From: Citrobacter amalonaticus Y19
Lineage (GTDB): Bacteria > Pseudomonadota > Gammaproteobacteria > Enterobacterales > Enterobacteriaceae
Assembly: GCF_000981805.1 (NCBI RefSeq)
Contig: NZ_CP011132.1
Coordinates: forward strand, 3,162,001-3,226,000
DNA length: 64,000 nt
Reading direction: 5' to 3'
The notes below the pieces were generated by a model that saw only the letters and a list, made by a program, of their open reading frames with translations, was not told where the DNA came from and ran no database searches. This document shows, in pieces, positions 56,860 through 64,000 of the stretch; position 1 is the first letter of the stretch, and the number at the start of each line of letters is the position of its first letter. The translations under genes were made by a program, and so were the position numbers.

Positions 56860-57980
56860 TGCGTTTTGTTGATGAATACCGCGCGCCGGAACAGGTGATG
56901 CAACTGATTGAGCACCTGCGTGAACGCGCTGCGCATCTGCCGTACACCGCCGAACGTCCGCTGCGCATTATGGAAGTCTGCGGCGGCCATACGCACGCTA
57001 TCTTCAAATTTGGTCTCGACCAGTTGCTTCCCGAAAACGTGGAGTTTATCCATGGTCCGGGCTGTCCGGTCTGCGTGTTGCCGATGGGGCGTATCGACAG
57101 TTGCGTGGAGATAGCCAGCCATCCGGAGGTGATTTTCTGTACCTTTGGCGACGCCATGCGCGTGCCGGGGAAACAAAGCTCGCTGTTGCAGGCGAAAGCG
57201 CGCGGCGCGGACATTCGCATCGTCTACTCGCCGATGGATGCGCTCAAACTGGCGCAGGAAAACCCGACGCGCAAAGTCGTTTTCTTCGGTCTCGGCTTTG
57301 AAACCACCATGCCGACGACGGCCATTACCCTGCAACAGGCGAAACTGCGCGACGTGCAGAACTTTTACTTCTTCTGCCAGCACATCACGCTCATTCCTAC
57401 CCTGCGCAGTCTGCTGGAACAGCCCGACAACGGCATCGATGCGTTCCTCGCGCCAGGCCATGTCAGCATGGTTATCGGTACTGAGGCCTATCATTTTATT
57501 GCCAGTGAATTTCATCGTCCGCTGGTGGTCGCCGGATTCGAACCCCTTGATCTACTGCAAGGCGTCCTGATGTTGGTTGAGCAGAAAATAGCGGCCCACA
57601 GTCAGGTCGAAAATCAGTACCGCCGCGTGGTGCCCGATGCCGGTAATCTGTTGGCGCAACAGGCCATTGCCGAAGTATTTTGCGTTACCGGCGACAGCGA
57701 GTGGCGCGGCCTGGGGGTGATTGAATCGTCCGGTGTACATTTGACGCCCGACTATCAGCGTTTTGATGCCGAAGCGCATTTTCGCCCGGCCCCCCAGCAG
57801 GTTTACGACGATCCGCGCGCCCGTTGCGGCGAAGTGCTGACCGGGAAATGTAAACCGCACCAGTGCCCGCTGTTTGGCAAGACCTGTAATCCAGAGACCG
57901 CCTTCGGCGCTCTGATGGTCTCTTCAGAAGGCGCATGCGCCGCCTGGTATCAGTATCGTCAGCAGGAGTGTGAAGCATGA
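56859..57980 (+). CDS. hypD: HypD, Fe-S scaffold for Fe(CN)2CO assembly
   Basis: A 373-residue protein with the conserved motifs CGGHTHAIFKFG (Cys near 43), GPGCPVCVLPMGRID and the C-terminal 4Fe-4S ligands CGEVLTGKCKPHQCPLFGKTC. It is the site where the iron and its cyanide and CO ligands are assembled. Overlaps hypE by four bases. Confidence 0.97.
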   Translation: MRFVDEYRAPEQVMQLIEHLRERAAHLPYTAERPLRIMEVCGGHTHAIFKFGLDQLLPENVEFIHGPGCPVCVLPMGRIDSCVEIASHPEVIFCTFGDAMRVPGKQSSLLQAKARGADIRIVYSPMDALKLAQENPTRKVVFFGLGFETTMPTTAITLQQAKLRDVQNFYFFCQHITLIPTLRSLLEQPDNGIDAFLAPGHVSMVIGTEAYHFIASEFHRPLVVAGFEPLDLLQGVLMLVEQKIAAHSQVENQYRRVVPDAGNLLAQQAIAEVFCVTGDSEWRGLGVIESSGVHLTPDYQRFDAEAHFRPAPQQVYDDPRARCGEVLTGKCKPHQCPLFGKTCNPETAFGALMVSSEGACAAWYQYRQQECEA

Positions 57981-58987
57981 ACAGCGTACAACTCGCCCAC
58001 GGCAGCGGCGGTCAGGCTATGCAGCAGCTAATTAATAGCCTGTTTATGGAAGCCTTTGCCAATCCGTGGCTGGCGGAACAAGAAGATCAGGCGCGGCTTG
58101 AACTGGCGCAACTGGTCGCTGAAGGCGATCGGTTAGCCTTCTCCACCGACAGCTATGTCATTGATCCGCTGTTTTTCCCCGGCGGTAACATCGGCAAGCT
58201 GGCGATCTGCGGCACCGCCAATGACGTCGCCGTCAGCGGCGCGATCCCACGCTATCTCTCCTGCGGTTTTATCCTTGAAGAAGGACTGCCGATGGAGACG
58301 CTGAAAAGCGTGGTGAGCAGCATGGCCGCCACCGCGCGTGAGGCCAACATCGCCATCGTCACCGGCGATACCAAAGTCGTTCAGCGCGGCGCGGCAGACA
58401 AACTGTTCATCAACACCGCGGGCATGGGGGCTATTCCTGCGAATATTCACTGGGGCGCACAAACCCTGAGCGCAGGCGATGTGCTGCTGGTTAGCGGGAC
58501 GCTGGGCGATCACGGGGCAACCATTCTTAATCTGCGTGAACAGCTGGGGCTGGATGGTGAACTGGTCAGCGATTGCGCGGTGTTGACGCCGCTGATTCAG
58601 TCGCTGCGCGATATCCCCGGCGTGAAAGCCCTGCGCGATGCCACCCGTGGCGGCGTTAACGCCGTCGCCCATGAGTTTGCCGCCGCCTGCGGTTGTGGGA
58701 TTGAACTGTCCGAATCCGCACTTCCCGTGAAGCCCGCCGTTCGTGGAGTCTGTGAACTGTTGGGGCTTGATGCGCTTAACTTCGCTAACGAAGGCAAGCT
58801 GGTGATTGCGGTTGAACGTCAGGCGGCCGGGCAGGTGCTGGCTGCATTGCATGCCCATCCGCTGGGGCGCGATGCGGCACTGATTGGCGAAGTCGTCGAA
58901 CGTAAAGGCGTGCGTCTGGCCGGTCTTTACGGCGTGAAGCGCACGCTGGATTTACCGCACGCCGAACCACTGCCGCGTATTTGTTAA
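57977..58987 (+). CDS. hypE: HypE, cyanide-ligand dehydratase
   Basis: The 336-residue PurM-like protein starts MNSVQLAHGSGGQAMQQLINSLF and ends in PRIC, the C-terminal cysteine that carries the thiocarbamate and then thiocyanate made from HypF's carbamoyl group. ATP is used for dehydration. Last of hypABCDE; a REP pair separates it from fhlA. Confidence 0.97.
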   Translation: MNSVQLAHGSGGQAMQQLINSLFMEAFANPWLAEQEDQARLELAQLVAEGDRLAFSTDSYVIDPLFFPGGNIGKLAICGTANDVAVSGAIPRYLSCGFILEEGLPMETLKSVVSSMAATAREANIAIVTGDTKVVQRGAADKLFINTAGMGAIPANIHWGAQTLSAGDVLLVSGTLGDHGATILNLREQLGLDGELVSDCAVLTPLIQSLRDIPGVKALRDATRGGVNAVAHEFAAACGCGIELSESALPVKPAVRGVCELLGLDALNFANEGKLVIAVERQAAGQVLAALHAHPLGRDAALIGEVVERKGVRLAGLYGVKRTLDLPHAEPLPRIC

Positions 58988-58999
58988 TTCTGTAATTAT

Positions 59000-59082
59000 G
59001 CCGGATGGCGGCTTCGCCTTATCCGGCCTACACACGCTTTTGAACCGTAGGCCGGATAAGGCTATTTTGCCGCCATCCGGCG
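59000..59082. repeat. REP pair between hypE and fhlA
   Basis: TGCCGGATGGCGGC ... CTTATCCGGCCTAC (59000-59032) and the inverted GTAGGCCGGATAAGG ... CGCCATCCGGCGG (59047-59082) form a BIME upstream of fhlA. Confidence 0.85.
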
Positions 59083-59155
59083 GAAGTCGAGTATATCTAT
59101 CTATAATTTAGTTTCTTTTTCGCACCGCACTGCGGTACTTTCCTGGAAAAGCAAT

Positions 59156-61234
59156 ATGTCGTATACACCGATGAGCGATCTCGGGCAGCAAGGATTGTTC
59201 GACATCACTCGCACATTGTTACAGCAGGCCGACCTGCAATCGCTGAGTGAGGCGCTCTCGCAACTGGTAAAGCGCTCAGCGCTTGCCGACAGCGCGGCAA
59301 TTATACTGTGGCAAGCGCAAACGCAGCGCGCGTCGTATTACGCTACGCGCGATAACGGCAAACCCGTCGTCTACGAAGACGAAACCGTGCTGGCCCACGG
59401 CCCGGTCCGCCGTATTCTCTCTCGCCCCGATGCCCTGCACTGCAATTATCACGAATTTACGGAAACCTGGCCGCAACTGGCCAGCGGCGGGCTTTACACG
59501 CCCTTTGGTCACTACTGCCTGCTGCCGCTGGCGGCGGATGGGCGCATTTTCGGCGGCTGTGAGTTCATCCGCAATGAAGACCGCCCCTGGAGCGAAAAAG
59601 AGTACGAGCGTCTGCAAACCTTCACGCAGATCGTTGGCGTGGTGGCGGAGCAAATTCAGTGCCGGGTCACGAACAACGTCGATTACGATCTCTTGTGCCG
59701 CGAACGCGACAACTTTCGCATTCTGGTCGCCATCACCAACGCCGTGCTCTCCCGACTCGACATGGATGAACTGGTCAGCGAAGTCGCCAAAGAGATCCAC
59801 CACTATTTCAACATCGACGACATCAGCATTGTCCTGCGCAGCCGCCGTAAAAATAAGCTCAGCATCTACTCCACCCACTACCTCGATGAAAGCCATCCGG
59901 CGCACGAACAGAGCGAAGTGGATGAAGCCGGCACCCTGACGGAGCGGGTGTTTAAAAGCAAAGAGATGCTGCTGATTAACCTGAACGAACGGGATGCGCT
60001 GGCCCCGTATGAACGCATGCTGTTCGATACATGGGGCAACCAGATCCAGACGCTGTGCCTGCTGCCGCTGATGTCGGGCAACACCATGCTCGGCGTGCTC
60101 AAGCTGGCGCAGTGTGAAGAAAAAGTGTTCACCACCGCCAACCTGAACCTGCTGCGCCAGATTGCCGGGCGCATCGCCATCGCCGTGGATAACGCCCTCG
60201 CCTATCAGGAAATCCATCGACTGAAAGAACGACTGGTGGATGAAAACCTGGCGCTCACCGAACAGCTCAATAATGTCGATAGCGAGTTTGGCGAAATCAT
60301 CGGGCGCAGCGAGGCGATGTACAGCGTACTCAAGCAGGTCGAGATGGTGGCGCAGAGCGACAGTACCGTGCTGATCCTTGGGGAAACCGGCACGGGGAAA
60401 GAGCTTATTGCCCGCGCGATCCACAATCTGAGCGGGCGTAACGCGCGCCGGATGGTGAAGATGAACTGTGCCGCCATGCCCGCCGGACTGCTGGAAAGCG
60501 ATCTGTTCGGCCACGAGCGCGGCGCCTTCACCGGTGCCAGCGCGCAGCGCATTGGCCGCTTTGAACTGGCGGATAAAAGTTCATTATTCCTGGATGAAGT
60601 GGGTGACATGCCGCTGGAACTACAGCCGAAGCTTCTGCGCGTCTTACAGGAACAGGAATTTGAGCGTTTGGGCAGCAACAAGCTGATCCAGACCGACGTG
60701 CGTCTGATCGCCGCCACCAACCGCGATCTGAAAAAAATGGTTGAGGATCGCGAATTTCGCAGCGATCTCTACTATCGCCTTAACGTCTTTCCGATCCAGC
60801 TTCCGCCGCTGCGCGAACGCCCGGAGGATATCCCTCTGCTGGTGAAAGCGTTCACCTTTAAAATCGCCCGACGGCTGGGACGTAACATCGACAGTATCCC
60901 GGCGGAAACCCTGCGCATCCTCAGCAATATGGAGTGGCCTGGCAACGTGCGTGAACTGGAAAACGTGGTTGAGCGCGCCGTTTTGCTGACGCGGGGAAGC
61001 GTACTGCAACTCTCGCTGCCGGATGTCGGCATGCTCTCGCCTGACGTACCGCCTGTCGCGACGGAAGTCGCACAGGAAGGCGAGGACGAGTATCAGCTCA
61101 TCATGCGGGTGCTGAAAGAGACCAACGGCGTGGTCGCGGGTCCGAAAGGGGCGGCTCAGCGTCTCGGACTCAAGCGCACAACGCTGCTGTCACGCATGAA
61201 GCGCTTAGGTATTGATAAGGATGCATTAGTGTAA
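59156..61234 (+). CDS. fhlA: FhlA, formate-responsive sigma-54 activator
   Basis: A 692-residue enhancer-binding protein with two N-terminal GAF-type domains (about 20-170 and 200-345) that bind formate, an AAA+ domain with Walker A GETGTGKELIARAIH (near 410), the GAFTGA loop and Walker B LFLDEVGD, and a C-terminal HTH (GAAQRLGLKRTTLLSRMKRLG). Unlike most such proteins it lacks a receiver domain. It activates the hyc, hyp and hydN promoters. It follows hypE and may be read from the hyp promoter too. Confidence 0.97.
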   Translation: MSYTPMSDLGQQGLFDITRTLLQQADLQSLSEALSQLVKRSALADSAAIILWQAQTQRASYYATRDNGKPVVYEDETVLAHGPVRRILSRPDALHCNYHEFTETWPQLASGGLYTPFGHYCLLPLAADGRIFGGCEFIRNEDRPWSEKEYERLQTFTQIVGVVAEQIQCRVTNNVDYDLLCRERDNFRILVAITNAVLSRLDMDELVSEVAKEIHHYFNIDDISIVLRSRRKNKLSIYSTHYLDESHPAHEQSEVDEAGTLTERVFKSKEMLLINLNERDALAPYERMLFDTWGNQIQTLCLLPLMSGNTMLGVLKLAQCEEKVFTTANLNLLRQIAGRIAIAVDNALAYQEIHRLKERLVDENLALTEQLNNVDSEFGEIIGRSEAMYSVLKQVEMVAQSDSTVLILGETGTGKELIARAIHNLSGRNARRMVKMNCAAMPAGLLESDLFGHERGAFTGASAQRIGRFELADKSSLFLDEVGDMPLELQPKLLRVLQEQEFERLGSNKLIQTDVRLIAATNRDLKKMVEDREFRSDLYYRLNVFPIQLPPLRERPEDIPLLVKAFTFKIARRLGRNIDSIPAETLRILSNMEWPGNVRELENVVERAVLLTRGSVLQLSLPDVGMLSPDVPPVATEVAQEGEDEYQLIMRVLKETNGVVAGPKGAAQRLGLKRTTLLSRMKRLGIDKDALV

Positions 61235-61279
61235 GCCGTTCAGGCTATACTCTGTGGAACATAAACAAAAGGAGGCAAC

Positions 61280-61708
61280 ATGGCGGTATCAGCACGTAAT
61301 CAATTAACGGGTACGGTTAGCGCAGTCGCAACAGGAGCAGTGAATGACGAAGTGGAGCTGACGCTGGCTGGCGGTGCGAAACTGGTCGCCATCGTCACCC
61401 ACAGCAGCCAGCAGGCGCTGGGGCTGGTGAAAGGCAAAGATGCCATTGCGCTGATCAAAGCGCCGTGGGTTACCCTGGCAACAGAAGACTGTGGTCTGAA
61501 ATTTTCAGCCCGCAACCAGTTCGCTGGTAGCGTTTCTCAGGTCACCGAGGGCGCGGTCAATGCCACTGTCCACATCAAAACCGACGCCGGATTTGAGATT
61601 GTGGCCGTCGTCACCAATGAAAGTCAGCAAGAGATGAAACTGAGCCAGGGCAGCCGCGTGATCGCGCTGATTAAAGCCTCAGCGATTCTGATTGCCACCA
61701 AAGCGTAA
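61280..61708 (+). CDS. Di-Mop (TOBE) molybdate-binding protein
   Basis: A 142-residue protein built of two similar Mop/TOBE modules: residues about 4-68 (SARNQLTGTVSAVATGAVNDEVELTL...) and 75-140 (SARNQFAGSVSQVTEGAVNATVHIKT...). Each ends in the LIKA motif followed by a short hydrophobic strand (IALIKAPWVTL; IALIKASAILIA). Mop domains bind molybdate or tungstate in oligomers and act as storage or homeostasis proteins. AAGGAGG precedes the start. I do not recall this gene beside fhlA in E. coli K-12. A link with molybdenum-dependent formate dehydrogenase H is inferred from position only. Confidence 0.88.
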   Translation: MAVSARNQLTGTVSAVATGAVNDEVELTLAGGAKLVAIVTHSSQQALGLVKGKDAIALIKAPWVTLATEDCGLKFSARNQFAGSVSQVTEGAVNATVHIKTDAGFEIVAVVTNESQQEMKLSQGSRVIALIKASAILIATKA

Positions 61709-61713
61709 TTCAG

Positions 61714-61740
61714 GTGCCCGATGGCGTCATGCTGTCGGGC
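61714..61740. repeat. REP-like palindrome after the di-Mop gene
   Basis: GCCCGATGGCG and GCTGTCGGGC arms form a degenerate REP between the convergent di-Mop gene and ygbA. Confidence 0.55.
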
Positions 61741-61751
61741 TTACCCACGCC

Positions 61752-62096
61752 CTACTTCTTGCGCTGATATTTTTCCGGTAATTCCGGCACGGGACGTTTA
61801 TCGTCGATGAGATGACGAACGGTCAGGATCGGATGACGCCAGAGCATTCTCGGCCCCGCCCAGCGCATGATCTGCTTCATCTCTTCACGTTTCGCAGGCT
61901 GATAACAGTGCACCGGACACTGTTTACAGGCTGGTTTCTCTTCGCCAAAGACGCACTTATCCAGACGCTTTTGCGCATAAGCGAACAGCGCGTCGTAGTG
62001 TTCTGGCTCATCAGATGCCTGTGGACACTGGCTCTCGTACAGCGCGATCATCTTTTTAATCGTCAGTTTTTCGCGAGCGATACGCTTGCCGGACAT
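61752..62096 (-). CDS. ygbA: YgbA, NO-stress-linked conserved protein
   Basis: A 114-residue basic protein, MSGKRIAREKLTIKKMIALYESQCP..., with conserved cysteines in CVFGEEKPACKQCPVHCYQPAKREEM that could bind a metal or Fe-S centre. YgbA is NsrR-regulated in E. coli and aids recovery from nitrosative stress. An NsrR-like motif lies 21 bases upstream (62117-62139). It is convergent with the di-Mop gene and divergent from sitA. Confidence 0.88.
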   Translation of the reverse strand: MSGKRIAREKLTIKKMIALYESQCPQASDEPEHYDALFAYAQKRLDKCVFGEEKPACKQCPVHCYQPAKREEMKQIMRWAGPRMLWRHPILTVRHLIDDKRPVPELPEKYQRKK

Positions 62097-62116
62097 GATG
62101 CGCCCTCCACAACATT

Positions 62117-62139
62117 AAGGTGCATTTATTCTACAACTT
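62117..62139. promoter_or_regulatory. NsrR-like site upstream of ygbA
   Basis: AAGGTGCATTT-A-TTCTACAACTT matches the 11-1-11 NsrR motif (AAGATGCATTT-N-AAATGCATCTT) at 10 of 11 positions in the first half and 6 of 11 in the second. Confidence 0.6.
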
Positions 62140-62186
62140 AAATTCTCGCGACACTATCACCCGAAGGTGACATCCCCACCACACCC

Positions 62187-62208
62187 AAATAAGAATTATT
62201 TTCATTTA
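62187..62208. promoter_or_regulatory. Possible Fur box upstream of sitA
   Basis: An AATAAGAATTATTTTCATTT stretch resembles a Fur box. sit operons in enteric bacteria are repressed by Fur as well as MntR. The match is only moderate. Confidence 0.5.
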
Positions 62209-62239
62209 ACACTATCTTTATATATGCCTTGTGCTATAT

Positions 62240-62259
62240 AACATAGCAAAGGCTATATT
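62240..62259. promoter_or_regulatory. MntR box upstream of sitA
   Basis: AACATAGCAAAGGCTATATT is nearly identical to the MntR consensus AACATAGC-N4-GCTATGTT, with one mismatch. It lies 37 bases before the sitA start. Confidence 0.9.
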
Positions 62260-62296
62260 CGATGAATAATTAACCACTTTTTTTATGAGGGATACT

Positions 62297-63214
62297 ATGT
62301 CACATCTCCCCCGTCTGACGTCGTCTCTGCTGGCTGCTGTACTGGTCATCTTCGCGCTGTCACCGGCTTACGCCAAAGAGAAACTCAATGTCGTTACTAC
62401 CTTCACGATCATTGCCGATATGGCGCAAAACGTGGCGGGCGAGGCGGCAAATGTCAGTTCGATAACCAAACCCGGTGCGGAAATTCATGAGTATCAACCC
62501 ACTCCGGGCGACATTAAGCGGGCACAGGGGGCGCAACTGATCCTCTCTAACGGCCTGAATCTGGAACTGTGGTTTGCCCGCTTCTATCAGAATTTGTCGG
62601 GCGTACCGGACGTGACGGTGTCTGACGGGGTAAAACCGATGGGGATCAGTGAAGGCCCGTATAACGGAAAACCTAACCCTCACGCCTGGATGTCGGCAGA
62701 AAACGCGATGATTTACGTCGACAATATTCGCGACGCGCTGGCGAAATACGATCCGGATAACGCCGCGATTTACCAGAAAAATGCCGAACGTTATAAAGCA
62801 CAAATTCGCCAGACGCTGGCCCCCCTCCAGGCCGCGCTGGCAAAAATCCCTGCCGATAAACGCTGGCTGGTGACCAGTGAAGGGGCGTTCTCCTACCTTA
62901 CCCGCGATAACGATCTGCAAGAGCTGTACCTCTGGCCGATCAATGCCGATCAGCAGGGAACGCCGAGACAGGTACGCAAAGTGATCGATGCGATAAGACA
63001 ACATCAGATCCCCACCGTGTTCAGCGAAAGCACCGTGTCCGACAAACCGGCCCGTCAGGTCGCCCGGGAGTCCGGCGCCCATTACGGCGGCGTGCTGTAT
63101 GTCGACTCGCTGAGCGCCGCCGATGGCCCCGTGCCCACCTATCTCGACCTGTTGCGGGTCACCACCGAGACCATCGTCAGCGGCATTAACGACGGTCTGA
63201 GGAACCAGAAATGA
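62297..63214 (+). CDS. sitA: SitA, periplasmic Mn/Fe-binding protein
   Basis: A 305-residue cluster A-I binding protein with a signal peptide (residues 1-26, cleaved after SPAYA). Metal-ligand regions are GAEIHEYQPTPGDIKRA, KPNPHAWMSAENAMIYVDNIRDAL and TSEGAFSYLTRDNDLQ. It captures Mn(II), and less well Fe(II), for SitBCD. The start at 62297 has GAGGG upstream and gives the usual length; an ATG four codons earlier (62285) is also possible. Overlaps sitB by four bases. Confidence 0.95.
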   Translation: MSHLPRLTSSLLAAVLVIFALSPAYAKEKLNVVTTFTIIADMAQNVAGEAANVSSITKPGAEIHEYQPTPGDIKRAQGAQLILSNGLNLELWFARFYQNLSGVPDVTVSDGVKPMGISEGPYNGKPNPHAWMSAENAMIYVDNIRDALAKYDPDNAAIYQKNAERYKAQIRQTLAPLQAALAKIPADKRWLVTSEGAFSYLTRDNDLQELYLWPINADQQGTPRQVRKVIDAIRQHQIPTVFSESTVSDKPARQVARESGAHYGGVLYVDSLSAADGPVPTYLDLLRVTTETIVSGINDGLRNQK

Positions 63215-64000
63215 GTCAATCGGCGATTACCGTAAATCAGGTGACGGTGACGTATCGCAATGGCCATACCGCGCTACGCGATGCCACCTTTCAGGTGCCC
63301 GGCGGCTCTATTGCCGCGCTGGTAGGGGTTAACGGATCGGGAAAATCGACGTTGTTCAAGGCGTTAATGGGCTTTGTCCGTCTGGCGGAGGGCGAAATTT
63401 CCATCCTGCAACAGCCGGTGAATAACGCGCTGAAGCAGAATCTGATTGCTTACGTGCCGCAGTCAGAAGAGGTCGACTGGTCATTTCCGGTGCTGGTAGA
63501 AGATGTGGTGATGATGGGTCGCTACGGGCATATGGGCTGGTTGCGTCGCCCGAAGGCAGCGGACAGAGCAAGCGTCGACGCTGCGCTGGCGCGGGTGGAC
63601 ATGCTGGAATACCGTCACCGCCAGATTGGCGAGCTTTCCGGCGGGCAGAAAAAACGCGTCTTTCTTGCCAGAGCCATCGCCCAGAACGGCCAGGTGATTC
63701 TGCTGGATGAGCCCTTTACCGGTGTCGACGTCAAAACTGAAGCCCGCATTATTGCGCTGTTACGCGAGTTACGCGATGAGGGGCGCACCATGCTGGTTTC
63801 CACCCACAATCTCGGGTCAGTCACCGAATTCTGTGATTATACGGTGATGATCAAAGGCACCGTGCTGGCAAGCGGCCCAACCGATACGACCTTTACCGCC
63901 GAAAACCTTGAGCTGGCGTTCAGCGGCGTATTGCGCCACGTCGCGCTCAGCGGCGGCGAAGAACACATCATTACCGACGACGAACGTCCGTTTATCTCCC
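63211..64000 (+). CDS. sitB: SitB, Mn/Fe ABC transporter ATPase (5' part)
   Basis: The frame is open from the ATG at 63211 (overlapping the sitA stop) to the right edge; about 263 residues are present. Visible motifs are Walker A GVNGSGKST, signature LSGGQKKRVFLARA and Walker B VILLDEPFTGVD, then the switch histidine in STHNLGS. The family is about 273 residues, so only some ten residues are missing. It energises SitCD; sitC and sitD are expected just beyond the window. Confidence 0.95.
   Translation, partial: MSQSAITVNQVTVTYRNGHTALRDATFQVPGGSIAALVGVNGSGKSTLFKALMGFVRLAEGEISILQQPVNNALKQNLIAYVPQSEEVDWSFPVLVEDVVMMGRYGHMGWLRRPKAADRASVDAALARVDMLEYRHRQIGELSGGQKKRVFLARAIAQNGQVILLDEPFTGVDVKTEARIIALLRELRDEGRTMLVSTHNLGSVTEFCDYTVMIKGTVLASGPTDTTFTAENLELAFSGVLRHVALSGGEEHIITDDERPFIS

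Overview
The window is chromosomal core sequence from an enteric gammaproteobacterium of the Escherichia/Salmonella/Citrobacter group, most likely a Citrobacter. The gene order and proteins closely follow the E. coli K-12 stpA-proU-emr-luxS-gshA-recA-srl-nor-hyp-asc-hyc-fhlA segment. It differs from K-12 in several places: a MocR regulator/AhpD-like pair before nrdH, an intact ygaY, a SymE-like gene between ascB and hycI, a Mop-type protein after fhlA, and sitAB in place of the region leading to mutS. The ascFBG operon and the absence of SPI-1 next to sit argue against typical Salmonella. All calls come from reading the sequence and from memory of protein families; no database search was run.

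Layout. 1-4.7 kb: the 3' end of ygaP, then stpA, alaE, ygaC, ygaM, and a divergent MocR regulator/AhpD-like pair. 4.7-8.6 kb: nrdHIEF (class Ib, Mn-type ribonucleotide reductase) behind two NrdR-type boxes. 8.9-12.4 kb: proVWX (glycine betaine uptake), with an ERIC element between proW and proX. 12.6-15.0 kb: ygaY and the ygaZH valine exporter. 15.0-18.4 kb: emrRAB drug efflux. 18.5-21.8 kb: luxS, the sRNA gene micA, gshA, yqaA and yqaB. 22.0-22.8 kb: four identical tRNA-Arg(ACG) genes and one tRNA-Ser(GCU), all leftward. 23.1-30.0 kb: csrA, alaS (flanked by two ERICs), recX, recA, pncC and mltB. 30.2-35.2 kb: the sorbitol operon srlAEBD-gutM-srlR-gutQ. 35.2-39.5 kb: norR and norVW (anaerobic NO detoxification). 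39.6-42.5 kb: hypF and hydN. 42.7-46.8 kb: ascG and ascFB (beta-glucosides). 47.0 kb: a SymE-like gene with a LexA box. 47.3-61.2 kb: hycABCDEFGHI and hypABCDE, divergent from two sigma-54 promoters, followed by fhlA (formate hydrogenlyase and its maturation). 61.3-64 kb: a di-Mop protein, ygbA, and sitA plus partial sitB (Mn/Fe import) behind Fur- and MntR-like sites.

Functional threads. Fermentative formate and hydrogen metabolism is complete for hydrogenase 3: structural genes, HycI protease, HypA-F, HydN and FhlA. The neighbouring di-Mop protein may serve its molybdenum need. Manganese (NrdHIEF, SitAB) and NO or iron stress (NorRVW, YgbA) also recur. SOS control is visible at recA and is predicted for the SymE-like gene. 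REP/BIME palindromes are frequent between genes, and one forms the 3' end of hypF. I found no CRISPR array, prophage or insertion sequence. The least ordinary parts are the SOS-linked SymE-like gene, the di-Mop/ygbA/sit junction, the tRNA-Arg repeat block and the ERIC pair around alaS.
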